From the IMG/VR virus record IMGVR_UViG_3300030329_003145, positions 1 through 57,841 of that record: a DNA stretch of 57,841 nucleotides. The stretch is one strand, 5' to 3'. Below, piece after piece: positions 1-7,800 of the stretch (position 1 is the stretch's first letter; each line of letters starts with the position of its first letter). This stretch comes from a virus. The notes beneath the pieces were generated by a model. That model saw only the letters and a list, made by a program, of their open reading frames with translations, was not told where the DNA came from and did not search any database. A program made the position numbers and the translations under genes.

Positions 1-2
1 TC

Positions 3-83
3 GCCGCAGTGGTCGCCGCGAGCAAGGCGCATTGCCTGGCTCTCAAGATGGACAAACTTCTCAAGCCCCAACCGACCAAATAA
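3..83 (+). CDS. C-terminal fragment of an unknown protein
   Basis: An open frame enters from the left edge and ends at TAA (81-83), directly before the next ATG at 84. Only 26 residues are visible, ending in a Lys/Pro-rich tail, so no function can be assigned. A second open frame (frame 1) also enters and ends at TGA 85-87, which would make the ATGA overlap common in this genome, so the choice of frame is uncertain. Confidence 0.45.
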   Translation, partial: AAVVAASKAHCLALKMDKLLKPQPTK

Positions 84-305
84 ATGAAACTCGTCCACGA
101 ATTCGAGAACTACCATGATTATGAAGGGCATACCCCCGATGCTAAAGGGGGTGGGGGAGCTACCGTCCGCATAACATTAGACGACAACTCGGACGCTTGC
201 CCCGTGACCGTGCTCTTCAATCTACCGGATGGCGAAGAATTGTTTGAACTTTCAAGCACCATGCCCCGCTCCACAGCCGAGAAGATCCTGAACCTGAAAA
301 AGTAA
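84..305 (+). CDS. hypothetical protein (73 aa)
   Basis: Small acidic protein of unknown function. It has a glycine run near residues 21-25 and a centre alternating hydrophobic and charged residues, which suggests a small beta-rich fold. It is the first complete member of a run of same-strand genes with 1-12 bp spacing (84 to 2589), so it is probably co-transcribed with them. No signal peptide or membrane segment is visible. Confidence 0.6.
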   Translation: MKLVHEFENYHDYEGHTPDAKGGGGATVRITLDDNSDACPVTVLFNLPDGEELFELSSTMPRSTAEKILNLKK

Positions 306-306
306 G

Positions 307-582
307 ATGCCATACCTTAACAAAAAGCACCCGCTGATGCGGATGGAACCGGACAAAGGATTCAATGCCCTCTCCCGTGAGGATGTTGCCCTGCTCAACC
401 CCGTCGAGTTCATGGGACTCTACATATGGATGGCACTGGTTGCCCCTGATACGGAGAAGCTACGGATGGCACTTGGGGAAGCTGAACGAATTGCCAAGGG
501 ACTGACTGAAAACGAAGTGCGCCGAGGCAAAGTAATTGCTCTCGATATGCACGAACATCACGGGATTGATACCCTAGACTGA
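307..582 (+). CDS. hypothetical protein (91 aa)
   Basis: Unknown protein starting one base after the previous stop, which supports translational coupling. It is mixed charged and probably mostly helical; the C-terminal half (MALGEAERIAKGLTENEVRR) looks amphipathic. No catalytic motif was recognised. It belongs to the left-end cluster of short early-type genes. Confidence 0.6.
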   Translation: MPYLNKKHPLMRMEPDKGFNALSREDVALLNPVEFMGLYIWMALVAPDTEKLRMALGEAERIAKGLTENEVRRGKVIALDMHEHHGIDTLD

Positions 583-592
583 AGAAACCACA

Positions 593-862
593 ATGGAAAA
601 ACTAGTAGCCCCAACGGACCCCACCCTGACACTGGAGTTGATTAACAATGCCCTGGCTGTTGTTAGTTTGCTCAGAATTGACTCGGTGCGGGTAGACAAT
701 CACGATGCAACGATTGGCGTTGTGCGGGGGGTTTGCCCCGACTCAGCCCATCCTGGCTATGAAGTCGTCATGGCAATGGGCGAGGATTTATTACGCCCCG
801 AATGGAACATCATGGAGATCAGGGAATACTGGTCGGACGATGAAACCCTGCCTGAATTTTAA
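593..862 (+). CDS. hypothetical protein (89 aa)
   Basis: Acidic protein of unknown function, 10 bp after the preceding gene. The N-terminal half is hydrophobic and helical, the C-terminal half acidic, ending in WSDDETLPEF. No conserved active-site pattern is apparent. Its place in a tight same-strand run supports it as a real gene. Confidence 0.58.
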   Translation: MEKLVAPTDPTLTLELINNALAVVSLLRIDSVRVDNHDATIGVVRGVCPDSAHPGYEVVMAMGEDLLRPEWNIMEIREYWSDDETLPEF

Positions 863-874
863 CCCCCGAACCTC

Positions 875-1708
875 ATGCCGTTAACACAATCAATTCAAGA
901 TCGCTTCGTGCAGTGGCGCAAGTCATGCCGGTGCCTCTCGCCCCAAGACTATCTCATCGAGACAGGACAGACGATGGAAGAACTCTGCGGGTTACAGGAA
1001 GACTGTTGCCCCTACGACGAGATCTTCGTCTACGACGGGGGAGTATTTATCCTGGGAAAGTCGCCCCCGACTAATCGATACAATCTGATACTGGACCGTG
1101 ACGAATACGAGTCGGGTAAGATATCGGACCTTGAGCCTATCCTGTTCGAGTGGTCCCGCGAAGACGGGTACCGAATACCTGCTGAGTTTATGAACACCGA
1201 TGCCATCCATGAGATCCACAAGTGGGAAGACTGGATGACCGACGAGTATTCGGACCCGTGCTTCCTCTACTTCCCCCACTACCACAGGCTTGAGGCGTAT
1301 CGCTACACCGAGGACCGGATGGAAGCAGTGCGCTCTCTCAACGAACGGACCCGAATCAAACTGGTCGATCACATTGGTGAACTCAAACCGGAACTGGCGG
1401 GCAACAAGGTGGGTCGCAGGCCGTTGGGGTCGTGCGTCTGGATTGCAATGAACGCGGATCTCTTTGGGGGTTATGGACTCACTGCGACCGGCTGGACGAA
1501 AGAGGAGGCGCGGAACGCATTCTGGGACGAGTATTGCCGGAAGAGTCCTGTCTGGAACCGTGACGGTCAACGGGGGTGCGAATGCCCGGCTGACCTTGAG
1601 GAGAAGTGGGGGGTCCGATATCTCCAGTATGAGATCGGTCACGGGTATTTCGGGGACGACGATGTCTCCGATAAAATTAATGAAGTAAAACTTGTCACCC
1701 GCAAATGA
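875..1708 (+). CDS. hypothetical protein (277 aa)
   Basis: The longest gene of the left-end cluster, and not recognised. It is rich in Trp, Tyr, Asp and Glu, with Cys at C19, C38, C44 and C45 near the N terminus and CEC near residue 238. The cysteines could bind metal, but the spacing fits no family I know. Its stop overlaps the next start as ATGA (1705-1708), so the two genes are probably translationally coupled. Long frames also exist on the opposite strand here, but the plus frame fits the surrounding run. Confidence 0.65.
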   Translation: MPLTQSIQDRFVQWRKSCRCLSPQDYLIETGQTMEELCGLQEDCCPYDEIFVYDGGVFILGKSPPTNRYNLILDRDEYESGKISDLEPILFEWSREDGYRIPAEFMNTDAIHEIHKWEDWMTDEYSDPCFLYFPHYHRLEAYRYTEDRMEAVRSLNERTRIKLVDHIGELKPELAGNKVGRRPLGSCVWIAMNADLFGGYGLTATGWTKEEARNAFWDEYCRKSPVWNRDGQRGCECPADLEEKWGVRYLQYEIGHGYFGDDDVSDKINEVKLVTRK

Positions 1709-2031
1709 TTCCCGTAGCCTTGGTCATGCTCCTCACCTCCGTTCCCCCCGTTGCCGGTTACATTGACGGGCAACCAATCCGCCCCTGCCTCCGCTCGGGT
1801 ATGTGCTGCCTGAAGGCAACGTGTGCTGTTGGGGTGGGTCACGGTGCGGACCCAGAGGGCAGGTGCAAGTTTCTACGGGGCGACTCTGCGGGTAGTTATT
1901 CCTGCGGCCTCGTTGATGATGGCACTGTATCGAAGGACACAATTCATGCGGGGGCGGGATGCTGTTCCCCCCTTGGTAACACTGCACGGGACAACGTGCT
2001 TAAAATTCTCCAGAACAATGCCCGAGGATAA
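1705..2031 (+). CDS. cysteine-cluster protein (108 aa), possible metal binder
   Basis: The protein has a short hydrophobic N terminus (residues 2-18) and then a cysteine cluster: C28, C33-C34, C39, and further Cys in CKFL, SYSCGL and GAGCC. The CxxxxCC start followed by a later Cys resembles small YkgJ-like metal or Fe-S cysteine-cluster proteins; this is a resemblance only. It overlaps the previous gene by ATGA and the next by 14 bp. A signal peptide is possible but the N-region carries no positive charge. Confidence 0.5.
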   Translation: MIPVALVMLLTSVPPVAGYIDGQPIRPCLRSGMCCLKATCAVGVGHGADPEGRCKFLRGDSAGSYSCGLVDDGTVSKDTIHAGAGCCSPLGNTARDNVLKILQNNARG

Positions 2032-2302
2032 TCCAGACAAGTGCTACCTCTTCATGTCCGTAGCTCGCACCATCGTGGAGTACGAGAGTGAGGAAGATCG
2101 TGATGCGGATATCAGGGGATTCAATGGGCGGAACATACCGCACCAGAAGATGAAGACGCTGGACGAAGTTCCAGAGGAGGGGATCTACACCCTGTTCACC
2201 CTGTCCGGTAAGCACTATACCATCGCCCTGGTGAAGGAGAAGACCGACCCCGAGTCATTGGAGCAGGCCGCGATGAAAATAGAAGACTCAGAAAATTTCT
2301 AA
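2018..2302 (+). CDS. hypothetical protein (94 aa)
   Basis: Start chosen at ATG 2018, inside the end of the previous gene; the longer upstream extension of the frame lies within that gene and looks non-coding. The product is strongly acidic and soluble, with no recognised domain. It is followed 2 bp later by another gene. Confidence 0.6.
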   Translation: MPEDNPDKCYLFMSVARTIVEYESEEDRDADIRGFNGRNIPHQKMKTLDEVPEEGIYTLFTLSGKHYTIALVKEKTDPESLEQAAMKIEDSENF

Positions 2303-2304
2303 CT

Positions 2305-2589
2305 ATGAAAATATACGAAGTAAAACACGTTATTGTAAGCGAGTGGTTTGATAATAAAGCAGCAGCACTAGCCGCAGTTAAAGCCACTGAGACTGAAACT
2401 ACTGGAGGGCCAATCGCCCAGATGATAACCCGCGAGATTGGAAGCGGTCGAAAAGCCCTCGTCGAGTTTCTGAATGATATGGAGAAAGAAACTCTAAAGG
2501 AGGTAGCACAAGAGACGCTTTCGGAAACCCGCACCGTGATCCGTAAGACCGCGAACAAGCCCCCCGTGCCTGATCCTGCTTACGATTGA
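2305..2589 (+). CDS. hypothetical protein (94 aa)
   Basis: Small helical protein of unknown function, rich in Ala, Glu and Lys, with a Pro-rich tail (KPPVPDPAYD). It is the last gene before an intergenic gap holding a promoter and two structured elements, so it probably ends the first transcription unit. AT-rich codons near its start (AAAATATACG) differ slightly from the upstream genes. Confidence 0.6.
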   Translation: MKIYEVKHVIVSEWFDNKAAALAAVKATETETTGGPIAQMITREIGSGRKALVEFLNDMEKETLKEVAQETLSETRTVIRKTANKPPVPDPAYD

Positions 2590-2621
2590 TAATAAAACAC
2601 TGGTCGATCAGACGATTCTTA

Positions 2622-2627
2622 TATAAT
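2622..2627 (+). promoter_or_regulatory. TATAAT -10 box upstream of the tandem RNA elements
   Basis: A perfect TATAAT lies in AT-rich sequence after the stop at 2589. The expected start site, 7-8 nt downstream, is A2634 or A2635, which is the first base of the closing stem of the first RNA element. The hexamer 17 nt upstream (ACTGGT) does not resemble TTGACA, so an activator or a -10-dominated promoter would be needed. Confidence 0.55.
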
Positions 2628-2634
2628 GTTTTTA

Positions 2635-2707
2635 ACTGTCCGAGCATGGTGTGCGGGGAGATCCCGTAACGGGTTTGTTCAACTTCCCATTGAAACACTC
2701 GGACAGT
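2635..2707 (+). ncRNA. candidate structured RNA, copy 1
   Basis: A 10-bp perfect terminal stem (2635-2644 with 2698-2707) closes a 53-nt interior. The interior opens with CATGGTGTGC, contains GGGAGA and a CCCG-TAA-CGGG hairpin, and ends in TGAAACA just before the 3' stem strand. GGGGAG can also pair with CUUCCC to give a nested helix. Copy 2, 11 nt downstream, keeps the interior signature while the terminal stem has a completely different but perfectly paired sequence. I do not recognise the class; it does not match hammerhead, twister, pistol, hatchet or HDV-like cores as I know them. Confidence 0.55.
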
Positions 2708-2718
2708 GCCACCCTTTT

Positions 2719-2793
2719 CGTCCTCCGCAGCATGGTGTGCAGGGAGACCCTGTGACAGGCTAGCTAGTGCCTTATGAAACACTGCGGAGGACG
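2719..2793 (+). ncRNA. candidate structured RNA, copy 2
   Basis: A 12-bp perfect terminal stem (2719-2730 with 2782-2793) closes a 51-nt interior aligned to copy 1: CATGGTGTGC identical, then GGGAGA, a CCTG-TGA-CAGG hairpin with a compensatory C-G to U-A change relative to copy 1, and TGAAACA at the 3' junction. The 3' part contains the ATG (2774) of a 39-codon frame, so folding could hide that start codon. Confidence 0.55.
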
Positions 2794-2893
2794 ACCTATT
2801 TGGCGCGTGATAATTGCTTTTGCCTGGGCATTCATCCTGACTTTTTTAGGCGGCGCGGCCTTTACTTCTTGGCTTGATACTCTCCTCCCATGA
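2774..2893 (+). CDS. small membrane protein (39 aa)
   Basis: Encodes a 39-residue protein with a short basic N terminus and a single hydrophobic segment (about residues 12-31: VIIAFAWAFILTFLGGAA), so it is probably an inner-membrane peptide. Its TGA overlaps the helicase start as ATGA (2890-2893), which supports translation. No clear Shine-Dalgarno sequence precedes it; instead the start lies in the 3' part of the second RNA element. Function unknown. Confidence 0.5.
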   Translation: MKHCGGRPIWRVIIAFAWAFILTFLGGAAFTSWLDTLLP

Positions 2894-4191
2894 AAACTTT
2901 GTTCCCGAAACAGGAGGAGGCTTTTGATTTCTTTGTTTACCGACAAACGGGGGATCAGAACACGCTCGACCAGTCGGACCCAGGCACGGGGAAGACGGTA
3001 GTTGCGGTCAAGATGGCAAAGAAACTAGGCCGACCGATTGCGATCATTTGCCCCAAGGCCGTGATACCGGCGTGGAGGAAGGAACTGGAGGAGGAGGGGT
3101 TGACTGCAACCTTTATCCTGAACCTTGAATCCCTGCGGACTGGCAAGTCGGGGTATGTAACGAAGGTGGGGAAGAAGACATTCAAGTGGCTCCTCGACCC
3201 TGAGACGTTGGTCTTCGTGGACGAGATCCACAAATGCAAAGGCCCATTCACCCAGAATGCGGGGCTCCTGATCGCCTTGGTGCAGCAGGGGTACCACATA
3301 CACGGCATGAGCGGGACGAGTTGCGAAGACCCAACCGAGATGCGCCCCCTCGGCCTGATGCTGGATCTCCACAGTGGCAATGAGCGCAAGCCTGGTTACC
3401 TGCGCTGGTGGCCGTGGATGAAGGAATACGGGTGCGCGAAGAACCGATACAACGCATGGGTCTTGGAAGACCCACAGCATTTGCCGAGGTTGCGGGAGAT
3501 CATGTATGCGACCAGCACCCACCGGTTGACGGTTGATGACTTCCCTGACTCATTCAAGTTGAACCGGATATTCGTCACCCCGATGCAATTCCGGTGCAAC
3601 GACCAGATCGTAAAAGCCTACGAGGAACTCAACCTGACCCCCCAGATCATCGAGGACTTCATTGAGAAGGGGACTGTGACCGACAGTGGTCATGTCCTTT
3701 CGGATATCACACGGGCCAGGCGACTGGCAGAGAGTTTAAAGGTTCCTGATATTGCGGAGATGGCCGAGGAGATCATGGCCGATGGCAATTCGGTTGTCCT
3801 GTTCGTCAACTACAGCGAGACGGTGGACGCGCTCCAAGCTCGATTAGGCTGCGACCGGATCGACGGGCGACAATCTGCGGACGAACGGCAACAGGTAATT
3901 GACGAGTTCCAGGCGGATCAAACGCATTGCGTAGTCGTGAACTCTGCGGCTGGAGGGACGGGGATCTCGTTACACGATACGCTAGGCAACCGGCCTCGCG
4001 TGACCCTGATCACCCCGTCATTCTCATTCAAGACATATATGCAGGTTCTCGGTCGCATCCACCGGAACGGCGGGAAGAGTGACGCGATCCAGTATGTTCT
4101 AGTTGCGGACGGGTCAATCGAGGAACAGGTTATGAAGTCGGTGACGAAGCGCATGGATAACTATAACGCCCTGCATCAAGTAAAGAGATGA
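2890..4191 (+). CDS. SF2 DEAD/DEAH-type (SNF2-like) helicase
   Basis: ATP-dependent nucleic-acid translocase of superfamily 2. Walker A is DPGTGKT (residues 30-36), motif II is DEIH (111-114), and motif III is near GMSGTS. The second RecA domain contains VLFVNYSETVDAL, a DGRQS/ER segment, AAGGTGISL, and the motif VI arginine finger in QVLGRIHRNG. At 433 aa it is compact, with only the two RecA lobes and no accessory domain. It is coupled to the preceding membrane peptide and the following gene by ATGA overlaps. Phage relatives act in replication, recombination or repair; the exact role here is not shown by the sequence. Confidence 0.9.
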   Translation: MKTLFPKQEEAFDFFVYRQTGDQNTLDQSDPGTGKTVVAVKMAKKLGRPIAIICPKAVIPAWRKELEEEGLTATFILNLESLRTGKSGYVTKVGKKTFKWLLDPETLVFVDEIHKCKGPFTQNAGLLIALVQQGYHIHGMSGTSCEDPTEMRPLGLMLDLHSGNERKPGYLRWWPWMKEYGCAKNRYNAWVLEDPQHLPRLREIMYATSTHRLTVDDFPDSFKLNRIFVTPMQFRCNDQIVKAYEELNLTPQIIEDFIEKGTVTDSGHVLSDITRARRLAESLKVPDIAEMAEEIMADGNSVVLFVNYSETVDALQARLGCDRIDGRQSADERQQVIDEFQADQTHCVVVNSAAGGTGISLHDTLGNRPRVTLITPSFSFKTYMQVLGRIHRNGGKSDAIQYVLVADGSIEEQVMKSVTKRMDNYNALHQVKR

Positions 4192-4433
4192 GACACATAG
4201 TAAGAGAGTATAAGCCAAGGGGTATGCCCTTGTTGATTCAGGGGGAAGTTAGGAAAGTGCCTTCAGAAACATTCATAGAAGTAGATATGAAGAGTCTCCG
4301 CGCTTACCCTATTCTGGGGGACAAGATCCTACCGGCGGCTGATTTTCTATTAGAAGACGAAGAAGCAAAATTAATGATTGCCCAAAGGCTAGTGTCTATA
4401 GTAAAGTTAGAAAACTTTGAAGAAAATGACTGA
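4188..4433 (+). CDS. hypothetical protein (81 aa)
   Basis: Starts inside the helicase stop (ATGA at 4188-4191). It is a small mixed alpha/beta protein, basic at the N terminus and acidic at the C terminus, with no recognised motif. Co-translation with the helicase suggests a related job, but nothing in the sequence defines it. Confidence 0.6.
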   Translation: MRHIVREYKPRGMPLLIQGEVRKVPSETFIEVDMKSLRAYPILGDKILPAADFLLEDEEAKLMIAQRLVSIVKLENFEEND

Positions 4434-4605
4434 GCAAGAACGACAGTTCCTTCAAGACCAATTAGTCCTTTTAAAAAATTCGATGGCGGATACTAGCAAC
4501 CGCATTAAGATCATGCAGGACAAGCGGAAAGACTTCAACAAAAGGTATAAAGGAATCCGCGCCCGTTTAGTCAGAGCCGAGGCAGAGGAAGTTGCCGACT
4601 GGTAA
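4426..4605 (+). CDS. small coiled-coil protein (59 aa)
   Basis: ATG 4426 was chosen over a TTG nine bases upstream; it overlaps the previous gene by 8 bp. The whole protein reads as a charged helix (QERQFLQDQLVLLKNSM, then a basic stretch), consistent with a coiled coil or a small nucleic-acid-binding helix. Function unknown. Confidence 0.55.
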   Translation: MTEQERQFLQDQLVLLKNSMADTSNRIKIMQDKRKDFNKRYKGIRARLVRAEAEEVADW

Positions 4606-4612
4606 AACTATT

Positions 4613-4834
4613 ATGGACTACAAAGACTACAAAGAAGCCGGAAAGATCCTGGACCGCGTCCAGAAAAAGTTGATGGATATTAACAACGACCCGCTGCCAA
4701 GGACCGAAGTTCAACGGTGCAGGTCACTTAATTCGACCCGTAAAAATCTGGATAAGCTACGGGCGATACTCGACCGAGGGCTCTATGCAGACAATGAAGC
4801 CTGCTCGGAGCGTCCGAATACGGTTTTCTTTTAG
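4613..4834 (+). CDS. hypothetical helical protein (73 aa)
   Basis: ATG 4613 follows the previous stop by 7 bp; a TTG further upstream is less likely. The protein is basic and helical. It is the last plus-strand gene before the convergent giant gene, and its stop overlaps the giant gene's stop by 4 bp. No intrinsic terminator separates the two. Confidence 0.55.
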   Translation: MDYKDYKEAGKILDRVQKKLMDINNDPLPRTEVQRCRSLNSTRKNLDKLRAILDRGLYADNEACSERPNTVFF

Positions 4835-7800
4835 TCGGGAAGCGGGATAAATTGTTCGTCTTTCTCGGCCTCTGCCAGCAGGGCGTCGAGGCGTTTCTTC
4901 CCTCTCTCGGTCTGCATCAACCGCTCTGTCAATACGGGGTTTGGTAGGTATCTCTCTCCGTATCCTGCAAAGGCAAGCTGGACTCGGCGGTCCCCGTACT
5001 TCGCACTCCGCAGGGCGCGATACATATCGCCATCAGACATAAACTTACGGAACCCTGTCAGTGTCCGGTGCAGCCTCCCGTTGAGTCTTAGCAGACTGTC
5101 CCGCGTATCGATGTAGAGATCAGCGGCTTCTGACGGGAGCATGGCATCGTTCTGGAGCAGTTCGTTATAGCGTTGCCTGGCTCGGGTGTATTCATCCCGC
5201 ATCGCGTAAATTGATCTCTCGAACTGGCGGGCGGGATCAACGACCCTCGGGACAACAGGTAGACCCTCACTCAGAATCATACCGAGTGGCGAGTCCAGCC
5301 CCCCACCGTGGCCTCCCTCGATTGCGGCCTTGGAGGCTTCGATAACTTTAGCAGGAGTTCGAGGTCCGTAAGCCTCTTTCAAAACATACATAAGCCGCTT
5401 GCCGGTCTTCAGGGCAAACGGGTCTGTATCCTCGACAATAGGCTTATCCGTAGCCGCGTCCCGATTTTCTTTCACATCGAAAACTGCTCCCGCGAAGATC
5501 TGATCCCCGAGATAAGGATCAAAGATCGCCGTAGTAACCAGCTTCTCGAATCCTTCAATCGGTTCGCCCCTGAACAGATGCTCAGTGAAACGCATGGTCG
5601 GATCAACGAGAACCGAGAACGGGTTCATGTAAGTCAGATCTAAGCTCCGCAGCTTGCCCCCTGCTTTGAAGTAGAAGAACGTATGATTCTTCAGGTAAGA
5701 CGGGAGCGACTCTCGGAGAGCTTCGTCTTCTTCTTCCCCAATTCCACTAACGACCGTCCGCAAGAGGGTTGGGACAACCATACTGAATACACCAACAACG
5801 GATGTGAATCCGACCAAGCGTTTTACCCCCCGACGTTTTATCACTGAGTTTGAATCCGCCAGTTCCTTTCGGATCTGCTTCATAGTATTCGCGGAAATCC
5901 TCGGGATGTCCGCAGTGAACCGGATGAACGGAGCGAGGAGGAGGCCGATCCCCCCACTTGTTATCTTCTTGATGATCGGAGGTGCGCGGTCATACGACTG
6001 AGCGGTTGCAGTCACGATGTCCGCAGCCAGTTTGTCCCGCTGTGATGCGGACATATTCCTGTATTTGCCCTCTTCTGGATCGGTTTCAGCCGCTTCCTCG
6101 ATAATGGCGCGTTCGTTCTCGAAGTAGCCTATCTTATAGAACGAGTCCATTGCCGAGGCTACCCGAGCCGCCATGTTCTTTGCTTCCCGCGCCACACTTG
6201 CGGGGGTCTTCTTGTCGTTGATTACCTTGGACAATTCGTTGAGCTTTTCCTGCACACTGGTCATTGTCTCTTCTCCGCGCATCAGGCGGATCATAAGCTC
6301 TGACCGGATCTCATTGCCGAATACTCCGAGCCCTTGCAGGAAGGACAAATAGGAGTCCGTCTCAGCCTTTGTTCCACTGATAGCCCGTTTCAACATACCC
6401 TTGGCTCCGTATTCCCCGCCTTGGTAGCCAGGAATCAGGATAGCTGCACTCCCTTTCAGGAGTTTGAATGAGTTATACCCTTGCGCGGGGCCAAAGAAGA
6501 GGACGTTGGAGAGCATATTTCGCACATAGAACCCAATCGACAGGAGCGTCTTGGCCCCCATAGAGTAACCGGTGAGCTTGTGCGCGTGTTCCATGATCTT
6601 GTTAAGCCCCTGAGTCGCGGCATCATTGCCTGAACGGGTCTTCTGTTGGAACACGATCTTGAGATCTTCATAGATCTCTGGCGAAGTATACATCCCCGCC
6701 AATGGGTTGAGCCCATCGTCGGCTTTGTCCGCAGCGATCTTCTTGTATTCCAGTTTCGGGTCGAAGTTCTCTTCGTTCCTTTTTCTATTATACTCTTTAG
6801 CACTGAAAAGCCATCCGCCCTCGACTCCTTGAGCCTTAACCGCGTTAAGGAATGACTGATGCGCTGCAATTCGCGCCACTAACCCGAACGAATACAAGAG
6901 GTTGTCGATACTATCCTGCTTGAGGTTATTGGCTCCCATCAGGTTCGCCAATGGCTCCGGTATTTCTGACCGGCCTTGCAGGTTTTCAACTAGCGCACTC
7001 AACCCATTCTGACCTCGGCCAACGATTGATGCAGGAGCATCCGCGAGTTCAAACGCATTACCGAAATCACTGGCTCCGGTAGCCGTGTCGAATGACCGCA
7101 GGAACTCGATCATCATTACCTCACCGAGCGACTGAGTCCCGACCGCTTGCGCGTTGTATTGAGCTTCAGCTTCAACACGGGCGGCGTCAGTGGAGATAGG
7201 CTCCCCTTCAGCCTCTGCTTTTGCTTGGATAGACTTCGCAGTCGTGCCGATGTAGAAGTCGCGCATATACTCGATTGCCGCCATGCGGATATTAATCGCT
7301 TCTTGGGTATCCGCTTCGAGGATCATTCCCACGTAGCTCGGATCACTGAACATCTCGTATCGACGGGTGATGTAGATCCCCATGTTGGTATCGAACTTCA
7401 CACCGATATCAGCCGCGTGTTGCCCGAATGCTTGCTTGGCCGCGTCGGACAGGGAGTCCGTAAGCGCCCTTACGTTGAGGACAACCTTGTAGATCTCGTT
7501 GTGGTTATCCTTGAGGTATTGGAGGCTTTGGTTCCGCTCAGTCTTGATTACCTCAACCGCAGCCATTCGGGCGGCGGTCATGCGGCTCTCGAACTCGTTA
7601 TTTATACGTTCGATCTCCGCTTCTTGTGCAAGTCCGTTCTCTATTTTCTGTTCCTCAGTGGCTCCTCGGTTGGCATTACGAAAGTCAATGTCGGCCTGTA
7701 TTTTAGCCGCGACTTTCTGCTGATGAAGCGACTCTACAAGCTCGGGGTCTACCTGGACATTGTCCGTGGTCCCTGTAGCCTTCTGCACGTATCTCCAGAA

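Noticed and set aside
992-1642. Long antisense frame opposite the 277-aa gene
   Set aside because: It lies wholly inside a better-supported plus-strand gene and its product is Pro/Val/Arg-rich without domain-like structure.
2635-2793. RNA elements as solitary CRISPR repeats or a mini CRISPR array
   Set aside because: The (A)TTGAAAC-like 3' end recalls type I repeat handles, but the units are about 75 nt, have unrelated terminal stems, no 28-37 nt repeat and no spacer logic. No cas genes are nearby.
2635-2793. Hammerhead or other known self-cleaving ribozyme
   Set aside because: GAAAC before a stem is hammerhead-like, but no CUGAUGA core or cleavage triplet is present; cores of twister, pistol, hatchet and HDV-like ribozymes were also not matched.
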